Below, in pieces: positions 1 to 11,079 of a stretch of 64,000 nucleotides of DNA; position 1 is the first letter of the stretch; the number at the start of each line of letters is the position of its first letter. The position numbers and the translations under genes were made by a program. The DNA is taken from NCBI GenBank assembly GCA_023548195.1, contig JAJHZJ010000751.1:434001-498000 (forward strand), written 5' to 3'. The notes under the pieces are model-generated. The model saw only the letters and a program-made list of their open reading frames with translations. It searched no databases and was not told where the DNA came from. This stretch comes from Bettongia penicillata ogilbyi. Its lineage: Eukaryota; Chordata; Mammalia; Diprotodontia; Potoroidae.

Positions 1-966
1 CTATCTATCTTACCACTTTCTCGGCACCAGCTGTCCTCTTAGCAAGAGCATGTCCAGATTGCAAATGAGGTATTGGTTTCCCCCAAAAAAACAAACCATA
101 TTTTCATCTCTATTTAAATTACAAAATGAGCATTTAGATTTTTTCTTCCCTCAGGTTTAGCTTTGTGTGAGACCCATGAGATAACTCCCTACCCCAACCC
201 CTCAGATCCATTGGTTGTGTGCTCTTTTCAGTCATACACTGAGGTCCCTTTCTTCTGTTTGGTCCATCATTTATTCAAGCCAGGGCCACTAGTACTAAAA
301 TAAGAAGTCATAATTTGGCCTCATCACACTCTAGTCTGTTAAAGCTGTAAACTCTACCACTTTGACCTTCTTGGATTTTCTCCACTCTGATTCACACAGA
401 GTGTTTACATCCTTTTATGTTTATGTGACCCCACTAACCTGGGAGAGTTTCAGTAGACAGCCAGTAAAAATGCACAGTATGTTTTCAAAAAAACCAAACA
501 TACTTTATATGTCTGCTAAAAGCTGATAGCATTTTCCAGACTATAACAAACATTAATTGTCTGACTTCATTCTTGAGACAAAGATTACAAGAAAAGGAAA
601 GGGCATAACCTCAGTCCATCAGTGCACTAAAGATTGCAAGAACATGGATATCCAAATTCAGGGGGTTAAAATGTTGAGATTATCCTTTTCAGACTTCCCA
701 ATGTACTCCTTAGCTACCCATTTGCTTATACTGATCATAAACAAATGCACTTCAAACAGTGGTTTGGAGGTGTCTTGGTGCATGTCTGTAGGACTAATAA
801 CTTAAGAAGAAATAAGGAAGTGTCAAAATTAATATAAATACAGACACTTTCTTTGAAAGTGTACTTTCATACCAGCATTCACTAATTTCTAAACCTCTAT
901 TGAAGGCTGAAAAAAGTTCCATCCTACAGATTTCAGACCTTTTCCCCCCTAGAGCCAGCTTGGATT

Positions 967-1095
967 GCTGTTCAGTCATTCAGTCACGTCTGATTCTTTA
1001 TGATTCTGTGTATCATATTGTCCTTGGAGTTTTCTTAGCAAAGATACTAGAGTGATTTGTCATTTCCTTCTCTACTGGCTCCTCAATGAGAAATT
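967..1095 (-). repeat. MIR/THER-like SINE, 3' part
   Basis: Read on the plus strand this begins with 'gttcagtcattcagtcacgtctga' type sequence followed by 'ttttcttagcaaagatactagagtg' type sequence, and ends near 'cctcaatgagaaattga'. It matches, in reverse, the 3' half of the abundant marsupial MIR/THER-type SINE; a fuller copy lies at 45160-45400. The copy is diverged and truncated, so it is old. Confidence 0.7.
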
Positions 1096-1135
1096 GAACC
1101 GTGCTCTCCCATATGACCGACAGTAATATTCAACA

Positions 1136-1340
1136 GTTGCAGTAGATAAATCACTGAGATTGGAGTCAGAAAAACCTGCATTCAAATTCTTCCTCAGACA
1201 TTTTTGCCTTAAGTATGTCAGTTAATTTCTCTCAGTCTCAGTTTTCCCATTTCCAAAAAGAAGTTTTTTTTGGCAGGGAAGAGGGTTGGGTTAAATAATC
1301 TCTGCCATCTTTTTTAACTATAAATTTATGATTCTAAAAC
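1136..1340 (+). repeat. tRNA-derived MIR-like SINE relic
   Basis: The sequence contains 'ttggagtcagaaaaacctg', a diverged box B region, then 'ttctctcagtctcagttttccc', the sense MIR core pattern. It ends with 'taatctctgccatctttttt' and 'tatgattct', as in the longer marsupial MIR-like SINEs. It abuts the antisense SINE at 967-1095. Confidence 0.65.
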
Positions 1341-1689
1341 TACTAAGTAGAGAAAAGGTATATTCAGGGCATCACATGTACTAAATAACCATTTTACCTA
1401 TGTACAAATACCTTCTTTGATAGAGGAACACAGAAAAACAAAATATCAGCATTAAATATGTGAGGCACTTCTAAAAATAGAGAAAAAGAAGAAAAGATAA
1501 GGTTCCTGAGACCATAGGAATAAAACGTAACTGAGTTAGAGTATTTCATTTTATTGTTGCAATTTGGACATAATAGGTGCCTTCTTAAATGTTTAATGAA
1601 TTGAATATAAAACCTTTTAATTCCTAATCCTTTCCTCTCTCTCTCTCCAAGATAAAAATAAAAATAAAAACCTGACTAGCCTTCTCACA

Positions 1690-2058
1690 CTTGTTTTATT
1701 TTATTTTATATTTTTAGTGTTCAACATTCACTTCCACAAGATTTTGAGTTCCAAATTTTCTCCCCATCTCTCTCCTCCCCCCCATCCCAAGATGGCGAAC
1801 ATTCTGGTTGTCCCTTCCCCCAATCTACTTTCCTTTCCATCCCTCTCCTCCCCTTCTCTTATCCTATTCTCTTCTATTTTTCTGTATGGCAAAATATATT
1901 TCTATACCCCATTGCTTGTATATCTTATTTCCCAGTTGCATATAAAATCTTTTTTTAACTTTTATAGACCTTTGAGTTCCAAATTCTCTCCCTTCCTCCC
2001 TCCTGACCCATCCTGTAGTCTTCTCACTCTTGATCACAATTGAGTATTGGCTACAAAA
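1690..2058 (-). mobile_element. L1/HAL1 3' UTR fragment, antisense
   Basis: On the plus strand this opens with a T/A-rich tail, then 'gttcaacattcacttcc' and 'gagttccaaattttctcccc', the reverse of the L1/HAL1 3' terminus seen in sense at 20700-20820 and 22880-23010. A second related terminus, 'tttgagttccaaattctctccc', follows at about 1972, so both tandem termini of the family are present. The polypyrimidine strand corresponds to the polypurine tract of the sense 3' UTR. A 5'-truncated insertion; the open frames across it are low-complexity and not coding. Confidence 0.7.
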
Positions 2059-2059
2059 A

Positions 2060-3711
2060 TAACCTTGCATTTGCTTTGTATATATTGTTAATATACATGC
2101 ACATGTTTATTTTCTCTTTTCTTGCTTAAAAACCAACCCAACTTTTTAATTTCACCATTTTTCCAGTACATTTCTAGTATTTAGAAATAGTCTCTGAAGG
2201 ATTTAAATTGAGAATCACCAACGGGCAATGGAGAGACATATGGAGTGAACACCTGGGAGCCAAGAAATATCCATAGTTCATTAAAATTATGAAAAAGCAG
2301 TATAAACAACACATGCTCACATTTATGTACATTTATTACATATATAACATCATACCATATTATATAGCTATATACCATATCACATTATATTATATCATCC
2401 TTTTTCAAAGCATAGCATTGACTATCACATCACATGATTTCCTGTTATGTCTTGTTTATTATTCTATGTTATGTTAATGTTACATTATATTATTTTGCAT
2501 TGTGTTATGCTGTTGTGTTACTGAGAAAATGTTATTCACATGAAGGGAATAAAAAATAGTCAATATATCACATGAATGCTTCAATTCTACCTACACAATG
2601 TCAAGAGAAGATAAGGGAGGTCCTTAGCTTATCTGGTGGAGCTACTTGAGTAAAATATTTGAGAAGATATGATCAGAATCTAACAAAATGGGTAGTTATG
2701 AATGGGTTTGTGATCTAGGTCACTGGAGATGGTAACCACATTTCTGAACTCACAAACTCATGGAGGTATACATGTTCCTGCAAATGTTTACATCTTACAC
2801 ATATGTGAATACATATATCCTTGCCTGTGTCATGTTTATACATGTGTATACATATATGTATATACACGTTTGTATTTTTAACTAAAGGTTCTTTTTATTT
2901 CTCTCTAGGATTTTGCAGGTATTTTTTTCTAGACTTGTTGTGATTAATTATGTCATCATCCCCTGTAGACAACTGCTAACAAGCTTCTCCTAATTTAGCT
3001 AAGCTAGCATTAGAATTACAACTATAGAGTCCATCATCGGTCCTATTAGGACCTGCCCACATTGATCCTTTGACAGTACTGCCTTATTTGAACAATATAC
3101 TGAGTTACTATACAATGAAGAGAAGCCAGCTGCTCTCTATCCTTATAGAATGCAGCCTGAAAAGAAACATGTTGAAAGGAGAACATAGGTATTCAAGCTA
3201 TTTATAAGGAAGATCAAAGCTTGTAAACATTTAATAAGTTAGCAAAAATAGCTGCAAAAAGATCCAATGAAGTTTTGTAAATATAGACTGGATGTCATCT
3301 GTTGGGGAGAGGGAGGATTTAAATGGCATCTTTTCTAAAGGTAAGAAAATGGTATAAATGATTCATCTAAATCCTATCACTACTAAGTTTCTAAAAGGCA
3401 CTTCTTAGAGGAACTGTGTTTTGTCTCGGACTTTCTCTCCTGTTTATATCCTTGCTCATTGGCAATGCTCCCACTGTTCAAATTGCTATTTCTCAAATTA
3501 TATACTACATGCCCTTTAGTTGAAGATAGAATGATTGTCATACAAAAATAGTTTTGATCCTTAAAAATAATAGTAAAGCTATTTGTCACTTTGCTCTACT
3601 GTTTGTATTCCTCTTACTAAATCTGAAAAAATTAAAATTGGCATATATATTTATACATGCATACATACATATAATAGATAGAAAATATGAAAAGGGAGAG
3701 AAAGCGTGAGG

Positions 3712-3715
<4 letters not shown>
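2060..3715. other. No gene; AT-rich and unrecognised
   Basis: About 1.65 kb without a credible coding frame. Positions 2290-2520 are low-complexity, with repeated short TATA/ATTA words. A short TATG/CATA-rich patch lies near 2800-2870. The rest looks like unique or very old sequence; I see no splice-bounded exon. Confidence 0.5.

Positions 3716-3716
<1 letters not shown>

Positions 3717-3796
<80 letters not shown>
3717..3796. repeat. (GA)n microsatellite
   Basis: An essentially perfect run of about 39 GA dinucleotides, preceded by an imperfect GA-rich lead. Its purity suggests it is length-variable. It generates the spurious Ser-Leu repeat frames on the minus strand. Confidence 0.97.
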
Positions 3797-3798
<2 letters not shown>

Positions 3799-4093
3799 TT
3801 TTTTAAATTCATAATATGGAGGTAAATGTCCATACCATAACGTTGTAAAAGAAGTCAAATTTTAGGATGCCCATCTAAGACGGAAAGACTTAAGGAATGG
3901 GACTAATAATGTATTTCATCCTAACACCAAGAACCCTAACTAGAAAAGTAAAAAAAATGTTCATCACTGGGTTGATCACAGATTAGAAAATACAAACCTA
4001 CAGAATCACAGATGCCTGAAGTATTGAAATAATTTTTGTATATTTTATTTGTATGGATATATATGTACAGATATATATGTGATAGACAAAGAC

Positions 4094-4155
<62 letters not shown>

Positions 4156-4240
4156 GGATGGATGGATGGATGGATGGATGGATGGATGGATGGATGGATG
4201 GATGGATGGATGAATAGATAGCTGGATGGATAGATGGTGG
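4094..4240. repeat. Compound (GATA)n-(GATG)n microsatellite
   Basis: About 60 bp of perfect GATA units switch at about 4155 to about 56 bp of perfect GATG units, followed by a degenerate mixed tail to about 4240. The two blocks differ by one base per unit, as expected if a point mutation was copied along the array by slippage. The Ser-Ile-Tyr-Leu frames here are artefacts. Confidence 0.95.
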
Positions 4241-4249
4241 ATGGAGCGG

Positions 4250-4512
4250 GTGACTAGTAGGCACAGTGAATAAAGCACTGGACATGGAGTAAGAAAGATG
4301 TCAGTTTGAATGTTGATCCAGACACTGACTACATATGTGACCATGTACAAATTGCTTAACTGCTCTCAGTTTCAGTTTACCCATCTGTAAAATGGGGATG
4401 ATAATAACATCTACACAGAGTTGTTGTGAGAAATGAATCATATGACATATATAAAGAAATTAGCCACCTTTAAAACTCTAGATAAGTACTAGATATTATT
4501 ATTATAGATTAT
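4250..4512 (+). repeat. MIR-like SINE, sense, nearly complete
   Basis: The copy runs from 'aggcacagtgaataaagcactggacatgg' type head sequence, through a diverged box B, 'ttcagtttacccatctgtaaaatgggg' type core and 'gagttgttgtgag', to a 'tagatattattattat' 3' end. This is the full architecture of the tRNA-headed marsupial MIR relative. The head abuts the tail of the preceding tetranucleotide array. Confidence 0.8.
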
Positions 4513-5555
4513 ATATGTATATATGTATAGATAACATTTCCATTTCTAACTATTCTTTACTTCTATGTTTTAAGTATTTATCTGTGGAAAGAAACTGCAC
4601 AATATACATGTGTGAGTGAAAAAAAAAACACCCTCATCTATTCTGAGAACTCCCCTAAAGAGTGAAATCATAGGTCATACAAAGAAATTTATACAGGACA
4701 TCCCTAAAGGTCTTTAACGTTGTTTTAAGATTTAACAGTTTAAAACTGCAAAATGACTTTTGGTACATCATATATACTTGGTAGATAGAGACAAATAGAG
4801 ATGGAGATAGAAATGATATAGATGGAGCTAGCGATAGTGATAGTCATAGAAATGACATAGAGACAGAGATGATGTAGTTGGAGATAAAGATCATAAAGAT
4901 CTACAGGTACAAGCAATGATTTGTGATAGTGGATAGAGTCTATGGAGTGAAAAAGTTCTGAATTTGAAATTTTTTGTATTTTATTTATTTTATTTTCTCC
5001 CTCAGTCCTAGAGATGGCTACTATTAGACATATATCTCTTTGTCATGGGGTCATGAAATTTCATACATGACTAATCAACTAAAGAAAAACACAGATAGAT
5101 GACAGACATGTAGATACATTAAAATTGATAGATAAATACATAGATTTTAAACATAGTCACAAGATTTCAGAGAATTATTCTTATGTCTCAGGATCACAAC
5201 TTTTACTTCTCCCATTTTGGGCTTGAATGCATCCCTGAAATTGTACACTGAAGAGATTTATTTAATTAAGGAAGGTGTCCTCTGTTGGTATATTCATTAG
5301 ACAGGAAAGATCAGAAAAATCTTGGGTAGAGACTACTTGTATGTATTTCTCTTTAGAAATAGACAGGGATTAGTGAGCCAACTTGATATGATCAGAATAA
5401 TTAATCAGATAGTCATTGATTAAATGTTGTTGGACTTAACTAAGTCCATTTGTAAATATATCTCAGCAATTCTTTATTATCTCTGTCTAAAGGAACAAAA
5501 TCTAAGGTAAAGAGACAATACAACACTTATCAATTTCTTTATTACATAAAGTACA
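4513..5555. other. No gene recognised
   Basis: About 1 kb of AT-rich sequence with loose GATA/GACA words around 4780-4900 and 5090-5150. No repeat family or coding segment recognised. Confidence 0.45.
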
Positions 5556-5740
5556 TATATACAATATATGTATACACACATATATGTGTGCGTATATATG
5601 TGTGTGTGTGTGTTTGACTGCATGTTCATATGTATATAAGTATACATAGGTATATATGTGTATATATGTGTGCATATATAGGTAATACGTGTGTATAGGT
5701 ATATATGTGCATCTATGCATATATATACATACATACATTC
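5556..5740. repeat. TATG/TG-rich variable tail of a LINE
   Basis: Short imperfect units such as 'tatatgtg', 'tgtgtgtg' and 'acatacat'. It lies directly 3' (minus sense) of the RTE-X-like element ending at 5741, where such LINEs carry short tandem tails, so it probably grew from that tail. Confidence 0.75.
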
Positions 5741-7023
5741 ATGTTTGTTGTCCTTCGTCTTAGAAAAGGACCAAAACGACATCATCATTGTAAAGTGAAA
5801 TTTCCGTGTGTATGACTGGGCTGATCAAACCAATATGAGCTCGGAATGTTCTACCACAGGTTGGGCACAGACAGTCCATGTGAGTATTTGGGATGGATAT
5901 CCAAAATTTTCGCATCCTATATTTACTTTGTGCTGTTCAATTCTGCTTTGCTCAAAGAGTACAGCACCTTTTCTTATGCAGGCATGCTATGCTGAGTAGT
6001 CCTGTGCCAGTGTCTCCCAGGTTGCATGGTCAAATCCAAAGTTCTTGAGAGAAACTTTGAGAGTATCCTTGTATCATTTCTTCTGGTCACCGTGTGATCA
6101 CCTGCCCTATGGAAGTTCTCCCTAAAATAGTCTTTTTGGCAATCGTGCATCCGAACAATGTGGTCAGCCCATCAGAGTTGTATTCTCTGAAGCATAGCTT
6201 GAATACTTGGCAGTTCATCTCGAGCAAGGACTTCAGTGTGTGGTACCTTATCATGTCAGGTGATCCTCAGAATATTCCTAAGACAGTTCAAGTAGAAGAG
6301 ATTCAATTTTCTGGCATGGCGTTGGTAGATTGTCCATGTTTCACAAGCATGTAACAATGAGGACAGCACCTCTGTAGACTTTCAGTTTGGTAGTCAGTCT
6401 AATACTAATACCTCTTCTCTCCTAGACCTTTCTTCAGAGCCTCCCAAATGCTGAAATAGCTCTGGTAATGTGTACATCAACCTCATCAATGTGTACATCC
6501 CTGGAAAGTGCATTACCAAGGAAAGTGAATTTATCCACAGCATTCAAAACTTCTCCATTTGTTGTAACTGATGTTTCCACATATGGATGGTGTGGTGGTG
6601 ACTGATGGAGCACCTGTGTTTTTTGGTGTAAATTAGGGCAAAATTAACACAGGTAGGAGAGAATTGATCCATACTTTGTTACATCTCACCTGCAGAGGCT
6701 ACACTGAGTGCACAGTCATCTGCAAACACAAAATCATGTACCAACACTCCTCCACTTAGGTCTTGGCTTGTAACCTTTTCAAATTGAAGAACTTACCATC
6801 AGTATGGTAGTTGACCTTGATGCTGTGTCTAATTGAAAGCATTTGTCAACATGGCTGAAAACATCATGTTAAAAAGCATGGGAGCAAGCACACAGGCCTG
6901 CTTCACTCCATTGGTGACTGGGAAGGCAAGAGAGCTTTGTCTATTATCCAGAACCTGGGCAAACATGCCATTATGAAATTGATGTACAATATTGATTAAC
7001 TTTATTGAGTTCTCTTGCAACAA
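5741..7023 (-). pseudogene. RTE-X-like ORF remnant: RT palm, thumb and C-terminal CCHH
   Basis: The longest clean piece is 64 codons at 6829-7023 covering the RT region before the catalytic box. Downstream the reading continues only by switching frames. Visible landmarks are 'VHDFVFADDCALSVASA', an 'ARDELPSIQAML' segment and the terminal CPTCGRTFRAHIGLISQ. A second copy at 13545-13965 ends CPACGRTFQAHIGPINH, so the last zinc ligand (H) is replaced by Q here. The protein cannot be made as it stands. Confidence 0.7.
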
Positions 7024-7124
7024 GGGCAGTTCTTCTTTCAGGTCTACTGGATTTTGTGTTGTCTATTACTGTGCACATGTTCCATGTGCCAACGGTGAGT
7101 GGAATCATCTTTGCAGATATTTTC

Positions 7125-7970
7125 GTACATTTTTTTGTGTTTCAACCTCATAGTGGGACTCCCCACCTGCCACTGCAATCAGGCCAGGGTTGGGTAAGCA
7201 AGCAATGTTTAGGACACCTTTTCTAGCCCCGCTCCTCACACCAGGAGGTGAGTAGTACAATCCTTAAAAGGCTGCTCAGATACCCAGGGGGCTGCTGAGT
7301 CCCACTGTTGCTTCCAGTGAGAAACAATCCTAGGGCCTGGGTCACCTGTGTGCAGGGTCATGACTACAGTTCCCAGTGTATCTCCACCTGCTGCTTTATC
7401 ACTTGCCTGTCACCACAGGACTTTGAGGCATAATAGTGAAATGGTATGAGTGATGTCTTTTAATTCGTGCATAAATTGCATTTAAGTGGGGCAGAATTGC
7501 GTGAATCGTCAGCCACACTCTCTCCTCCTGAGTCATCATAGTCCAGGGCCAGGACAGAGTCCAGATGGCTGGAAATGGCTCAGGATGCAGTGGATGACCT
7601 TAGCATCTTCAGTATCCAACCAAGTTCTAAGGACCCCACATCACCTGCTTCATCTGCCTTCACGGCTGCTGGAACACATTGTTCTCATTCACCCATTGCA
7701 CCAGATGACGTCTTCACATGCTTGGAGTAGGCTCCCCCCTAAGTCACCAATGGGTTTGAAAACCTTTGCTTACCCTCAACCTGGTTTGGCCTATCTGCCA
7801 AAATGGTTTACTGGGGTGTGGCTGCTGGGCATGCTGTAGCTCCTTGGAGTCACAAGTGAGAGCTAGGAGGAATAGGTGGACACCAATGGCGGAAAGCCCC
7901 CAAAAGGGCTCGGCAGCCATCACACCAAAGTGACTGGTCCTCCTTGAACACACCCTACACCCCAATGCAC
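7125..7970 (-). other. Probable 5' UTR of the RTE-X-like LINE
   Basis: This ~850 bp stretch is GC-richer than its surroundings and leads directly, in minus orientation, into the endonuclease start at about 7112. It has no plausible coding frame on the minus strand; the 117-codon plus-strand frame at 7486-7839 runs antisense through it and has no recognisable domain. An internal promoter is expected here by analogy with other LINEs, but no element can be pointed to. Confidence 0.5.
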
Positions 7971-7999
7971 CAGTACACACACACACACATATATCTCTC

Positions 8000-8146
8000 C
8001 AGGTCATTTTACACATGGAGAAACTGAGAAAAATATAATTAAGTGACTTGCCTAGGATCACACTGCTGGTGAGTATCTAAGGTCAATCTTGATCTCATCA
8101 TTCTGTCTCCAGGCCCAGAACTCTCTCCACTGTGTCACCTAACTCT
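8000..8146 (-). repeat. MIR-like SINE, antisense
   Basis: Plus-strand reading gives 'cattttacacatggagaaactgag', 'agtgacttgcctaggatcaca' and 'ctctccactgtgtcacct', the reverse of the MIR-like core and tRNA head. It is flanked by a CA run (7971-7990) and a GT run (8149-8172). Confidence 0.8.
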
Positions 8147-8148
8147 GC

Positions 8149-8172
8149 GTGTGTGTGTGTGTGTGTGTGTGT
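8149..8172. repeat. (GT)n microsatellite
   Basis: Twelve GT units directly after the antisense SINE head, followed by a short 'atatacacagagaga' mixture. Confidence 0.9.
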
Positions 8173-8179
8173 ATATACA

Positions 8180-10360
8180 CAGAGAGAAATGTGTGTGTTT
8201 CCTGAACAACAATTATCATTGAATATTAATTTTGTTTCACCATGCTTCTTCATTCCTTAGGTAAAATACCAGACAGATGCATTCTCATTATAAGACTGAA
8301 AATTGATTTTTTCACAATCTAATGTCCCATATCCTTTCTATACCCAAATGGTTTCCTTCCCAAATAAAACTTCTCCTGATTTCAAATGTGCAGGAGGTAT
8401 CCAAAGAGTAGGCACAGAATAGAAATAAATTCCAATGCTGGAGCTCACTGGAACTTATGAGTTACTTGTAGAAAGAAATGAAAATCAACACTATTTTTAC
8501 ATAATAAAAGAAAAAATAAGAAAAGTTATTGTATTTTCTCTAGCTCCCTGTGAATATGTTTTCCACTGTCCACAATTTAGAGATCTTCTCTGAAGTCGGT
8601 AGGAATACTTAATGAAGAGTGCATAATGGAGAAGACAGAGGCAAGGACCTGACTTTTTGTCTCTTTCCTATCCATTTTTTATGTAATACAAGGAATGTCC
8701 ATTACAAATGAGATAGATATCAATACATATTGTACTTTACAACACTATACTGAAAGATGTAGCCTATTTAAAATATTCATTTATCTTCAGTTCTCCCTGA
8801 CTGACAATAACAGTGTTCCTTTATCACAACCCCTTTGTTGCTTATTAATGGCAATAATGGAAGTTGGTCATAATCACTTTGTTTTCCATCTATCTCATCA
8901 GTTTTGCCAGGATGCTAAGTTATTGCCTATTTTGAAGTATCATCCTTCCCTTCTGATAGATCTTTCCCCTTTGCTTTCATAAAAACTGGGATAATTTCCC
9001 CACTGAATCATTTTACTGAACATTATTTAAAATGCTGTCAATTGAAATTCATAGATACATGAATTTCTTTATCTTTAAAATAAATGTATTTTCAACTACA
9101 ATTCCCCCCAAAAAAGTTTAATATTAATGAGGAATTTAATATTTGTTTCACCAAGCTGGAATTTATGTCATAATTTCCATGTCAAGTTTTCAAGAAAACT
9201 AGCAGCTATATGCAGGAGTAAATAGTTCAGGGGATTATTCCTCCCAAAAGGATAGTGAAATGATTAGTTTGAAGACCAGATCAGTATGAAATTGTGCTTT
9301 GGAATGAGGATGTCCTATAGTTTCTTTAAGTTGTTCTTAAATTGATGAAAAAAGTAAGCTGTGTCCAACATCTGAAAAAGTTGAATATTTTTCTCACATT
9401 TTTTGAAGGAGGTAGTACAACAGTTTGATTATTGGGGACAACTAAGACAAAGGAATAGCTGCATCAGAACCCCCTGGCTTAATGTGTATAGGTCCTAACC
9501 ATTGGGCAGCAGCATGATAGGATTTGAAAATAAGCTCTTCTCCAAAGCCCCACCCAACACCTTTGAACTTTTGACAGGTACAAATTCTGAAATGATTTGA
9601 AGGATGAATCTAATCACCTAGGAATATGATAGGAATAAAAAAAAATTCTCTTATCATAACTGAGATAACAATGAAAACAGAGATTGTTAATAGAAAAAAG
9701 GAGAACATGTTCAATAGCAAATGTAAATGTCAAATATAATTTAAAGCTAAGTGACTATGTGTGATTGGTTAGTGTATGGAATCAAAAATGAGCTAAAATA
9801 GTTCCCCCACCTCCCACTCCCAAGCTGCTAGAAAAATACAAAAGGCAACATAGGAGATTGGAGAGTCAGAGGAAACAGTATATAGATCTTGCTGGCATTT
9901 TTGCAGAGAAATAAGAAGGTCCATAGAAAAAGAGAAGTGATCTAGTTGAGCACATATCTTAAGTATGATTTAGTTTGACTATTTGAGTTCCCTAGTCATG
10001 TGTCTTCTATATTTACATGTAGTCTCTTTGGGAATTCACTGATTATATTTAGTTGTTGCAAGTTTCCCCTTTTTTTAACTGGTGGTATTTTATTGTGTGG
10101 AAAAATATTTCCTTTTTTATGGAGAAATTTTTCTTGTCACACATCCTGTTATTCACTTTAATTTTTTTTCTTTTACTAGTGTCCTCTGGTTGGCTGATAT
10201 AAAGGAAAAAAGCATTGATACAATCTTGTCATTTAGGGTTCATCATGGATGATGAATGACAATGTGTGTCATTCATGTATTATCTCCTAGACAGATCACA
10301 TGTTGGGGGCGATGAGTTGGGAATGACATTTATAGACATGAAATTTGTGAATATATATGG
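8180..10360. other. No gene recognised
   Basis: About 2.2 kb with only short accidental open frames (longest 95 codons at 8695-8982, no recognisable domain). The segment 9300-9415 is weakly similar by eye to 17750-17865, possibly a shared old repeat. Otherwise nothing is recognised. Confidence 0.45.
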
Positions 10361-10364
10361 GACA

Positions 10365-10625
10365 GAGCCTAGATGTCAGAGTAGAGACAGGGATTTACCT
10401 GAACTCTTCCAAATTCCTTCCTCAGCAACTTTAAAATAATGACTCAGATTAAATTCTGCAAAAGCAGAGTTGGGCTGAACCAATTTTCCAGCCCAAGAAA
10501 ACTTAGGAGATCAACGGGAGAAGTCTGTGACACTATGGTGGGTGCTGGTCTGGAATGCAACACTATAACAGCAAGGGCCCCAAAATACACAGGAGGCCTG
10601 CTATACAAGTCAGAGATTTGCTTTT
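10365..10625 (+). mobile_element. L1 5' UTR fragment, older subfamily
   Basis: Landmarks include 'gacagggatttacctgaactc', 'tttaaaataatgactcag' and 'ttttccagcccaagaaaact'. The same order of words occurs at 24100-24330, where the 5' UTR leads into an ORF1 relic. The fragment stops where repeat X begins, and ORF1 is absent, so this L1 is rearranged. Confidence 0.65.
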
Positions 10626-10629
10626 CTTA

Positions 10630-11075
10630 AAGAAAAGCAACTTTGGGGGGAGGGGAGTCAACAGTCATCCTTAATTACATTCAGCAATAGACAAAATGCA
10701 AGCAGAGAAATAAATACCAACAGATAGGGCTTCCAACTATTTGACCATAAGCAATACATATATTACAGATCAACAGACAGATCAAATTGTCTGATCATTA
10801 CATATATACATAGTTACCAGACAGAGAAGCATCAGCATCTGAGTTTCCAAAGCCAAGCTGCTTCTTAGTGACTACCCAGAGTTTCATCTGGCCAAACACT
10901 TCCAATGAGTGAACCTCAAAGTAAAACCTCACCTCAGATTTTTTATACACTTTTTAGAGTCTCAGTAAAAATTAACAAAAGCTGTTGAGACCTATTAATG
11001 GGCAGGGAAGATTTTTAATTCTTCCCCCCCACCTACTATTAACCTTACATTAACATTACAAAGGCATACCGAGAC
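10630..11075. repeat. Unclassified interspersed repeat X, copy 1
   Basis: Ordered blocks shared with 43795-44285 include 'aaaatgcaagca', 'gatcaacagacag', 'tctgatcattaca', 'ggttaccag'-like, 'ctacccagagt', 'aaaattaacaaaag' and 'tattaatgg'. Overall similarity looks well above chance along ~450 bp. No coding segment is visible. A solitary LTR of an old endogenous retrovirus is one possibility, since AATAAA and TATA-like words occur, but neither the ends nor the orientation are defined. Confidence 0.55.
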
Positions 11076-11079
11076 AAAC

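Larger units (their letters stand above)
5741..7970 (-). mobile_element. RTE-X-like LINE with 5' UTR and large internal deletion
   Basis: The minus strand reads, 5' to 3': a non-coding 5' region (7970 to ~7125); an endonuclease N-terminus with 'TWNMCTVIDN' and 'RPERRTALVAREL' (~7112-7013); then, near 7005, an abrupt jump into a reverse transcriptase segment with 'VTNGVKQACVLAP' (~6970-6870). The catalytic FADD follows at 6715-6726. A CPTC zinc-knuckle-like C-terminus lies near 5822-5872, and the 3' end 'gaaggacaacaaac' at about 5745. The endonuclease core and first half of the RT are missing. The rest carries stops and frameshifts, and the usual NGVKQGC motif reads NGVKQAC. RTE-X-like is my classification from these motifs; another RTE-related clade is possible. 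Confidence 0.75.

Noticed and set aside
1785..1800. YY1-like 'caagatggcgaac' as a promoter
   Set aside because: It falls inside an antisense L1/HAL1 3' UTR fragment, not at an element 5' end; probably coincidence.
3586..4350. Minus-strand frames with Ser-Leu and Ile-Tyr-Leu-Ser repeats
   Set aside because: Direct translation of GA and GATA/GATG microsatellites. The same applies to 37377-37665.
7486..7839. 117-codon plus-strand frame, the longest non-repeat-looking frame of the first 10 kb
   Set aside because: It lies antisense to the probable 5' UTR of the RTE-X-like LINE; higher GC makes stops rarer. No domain recognised.
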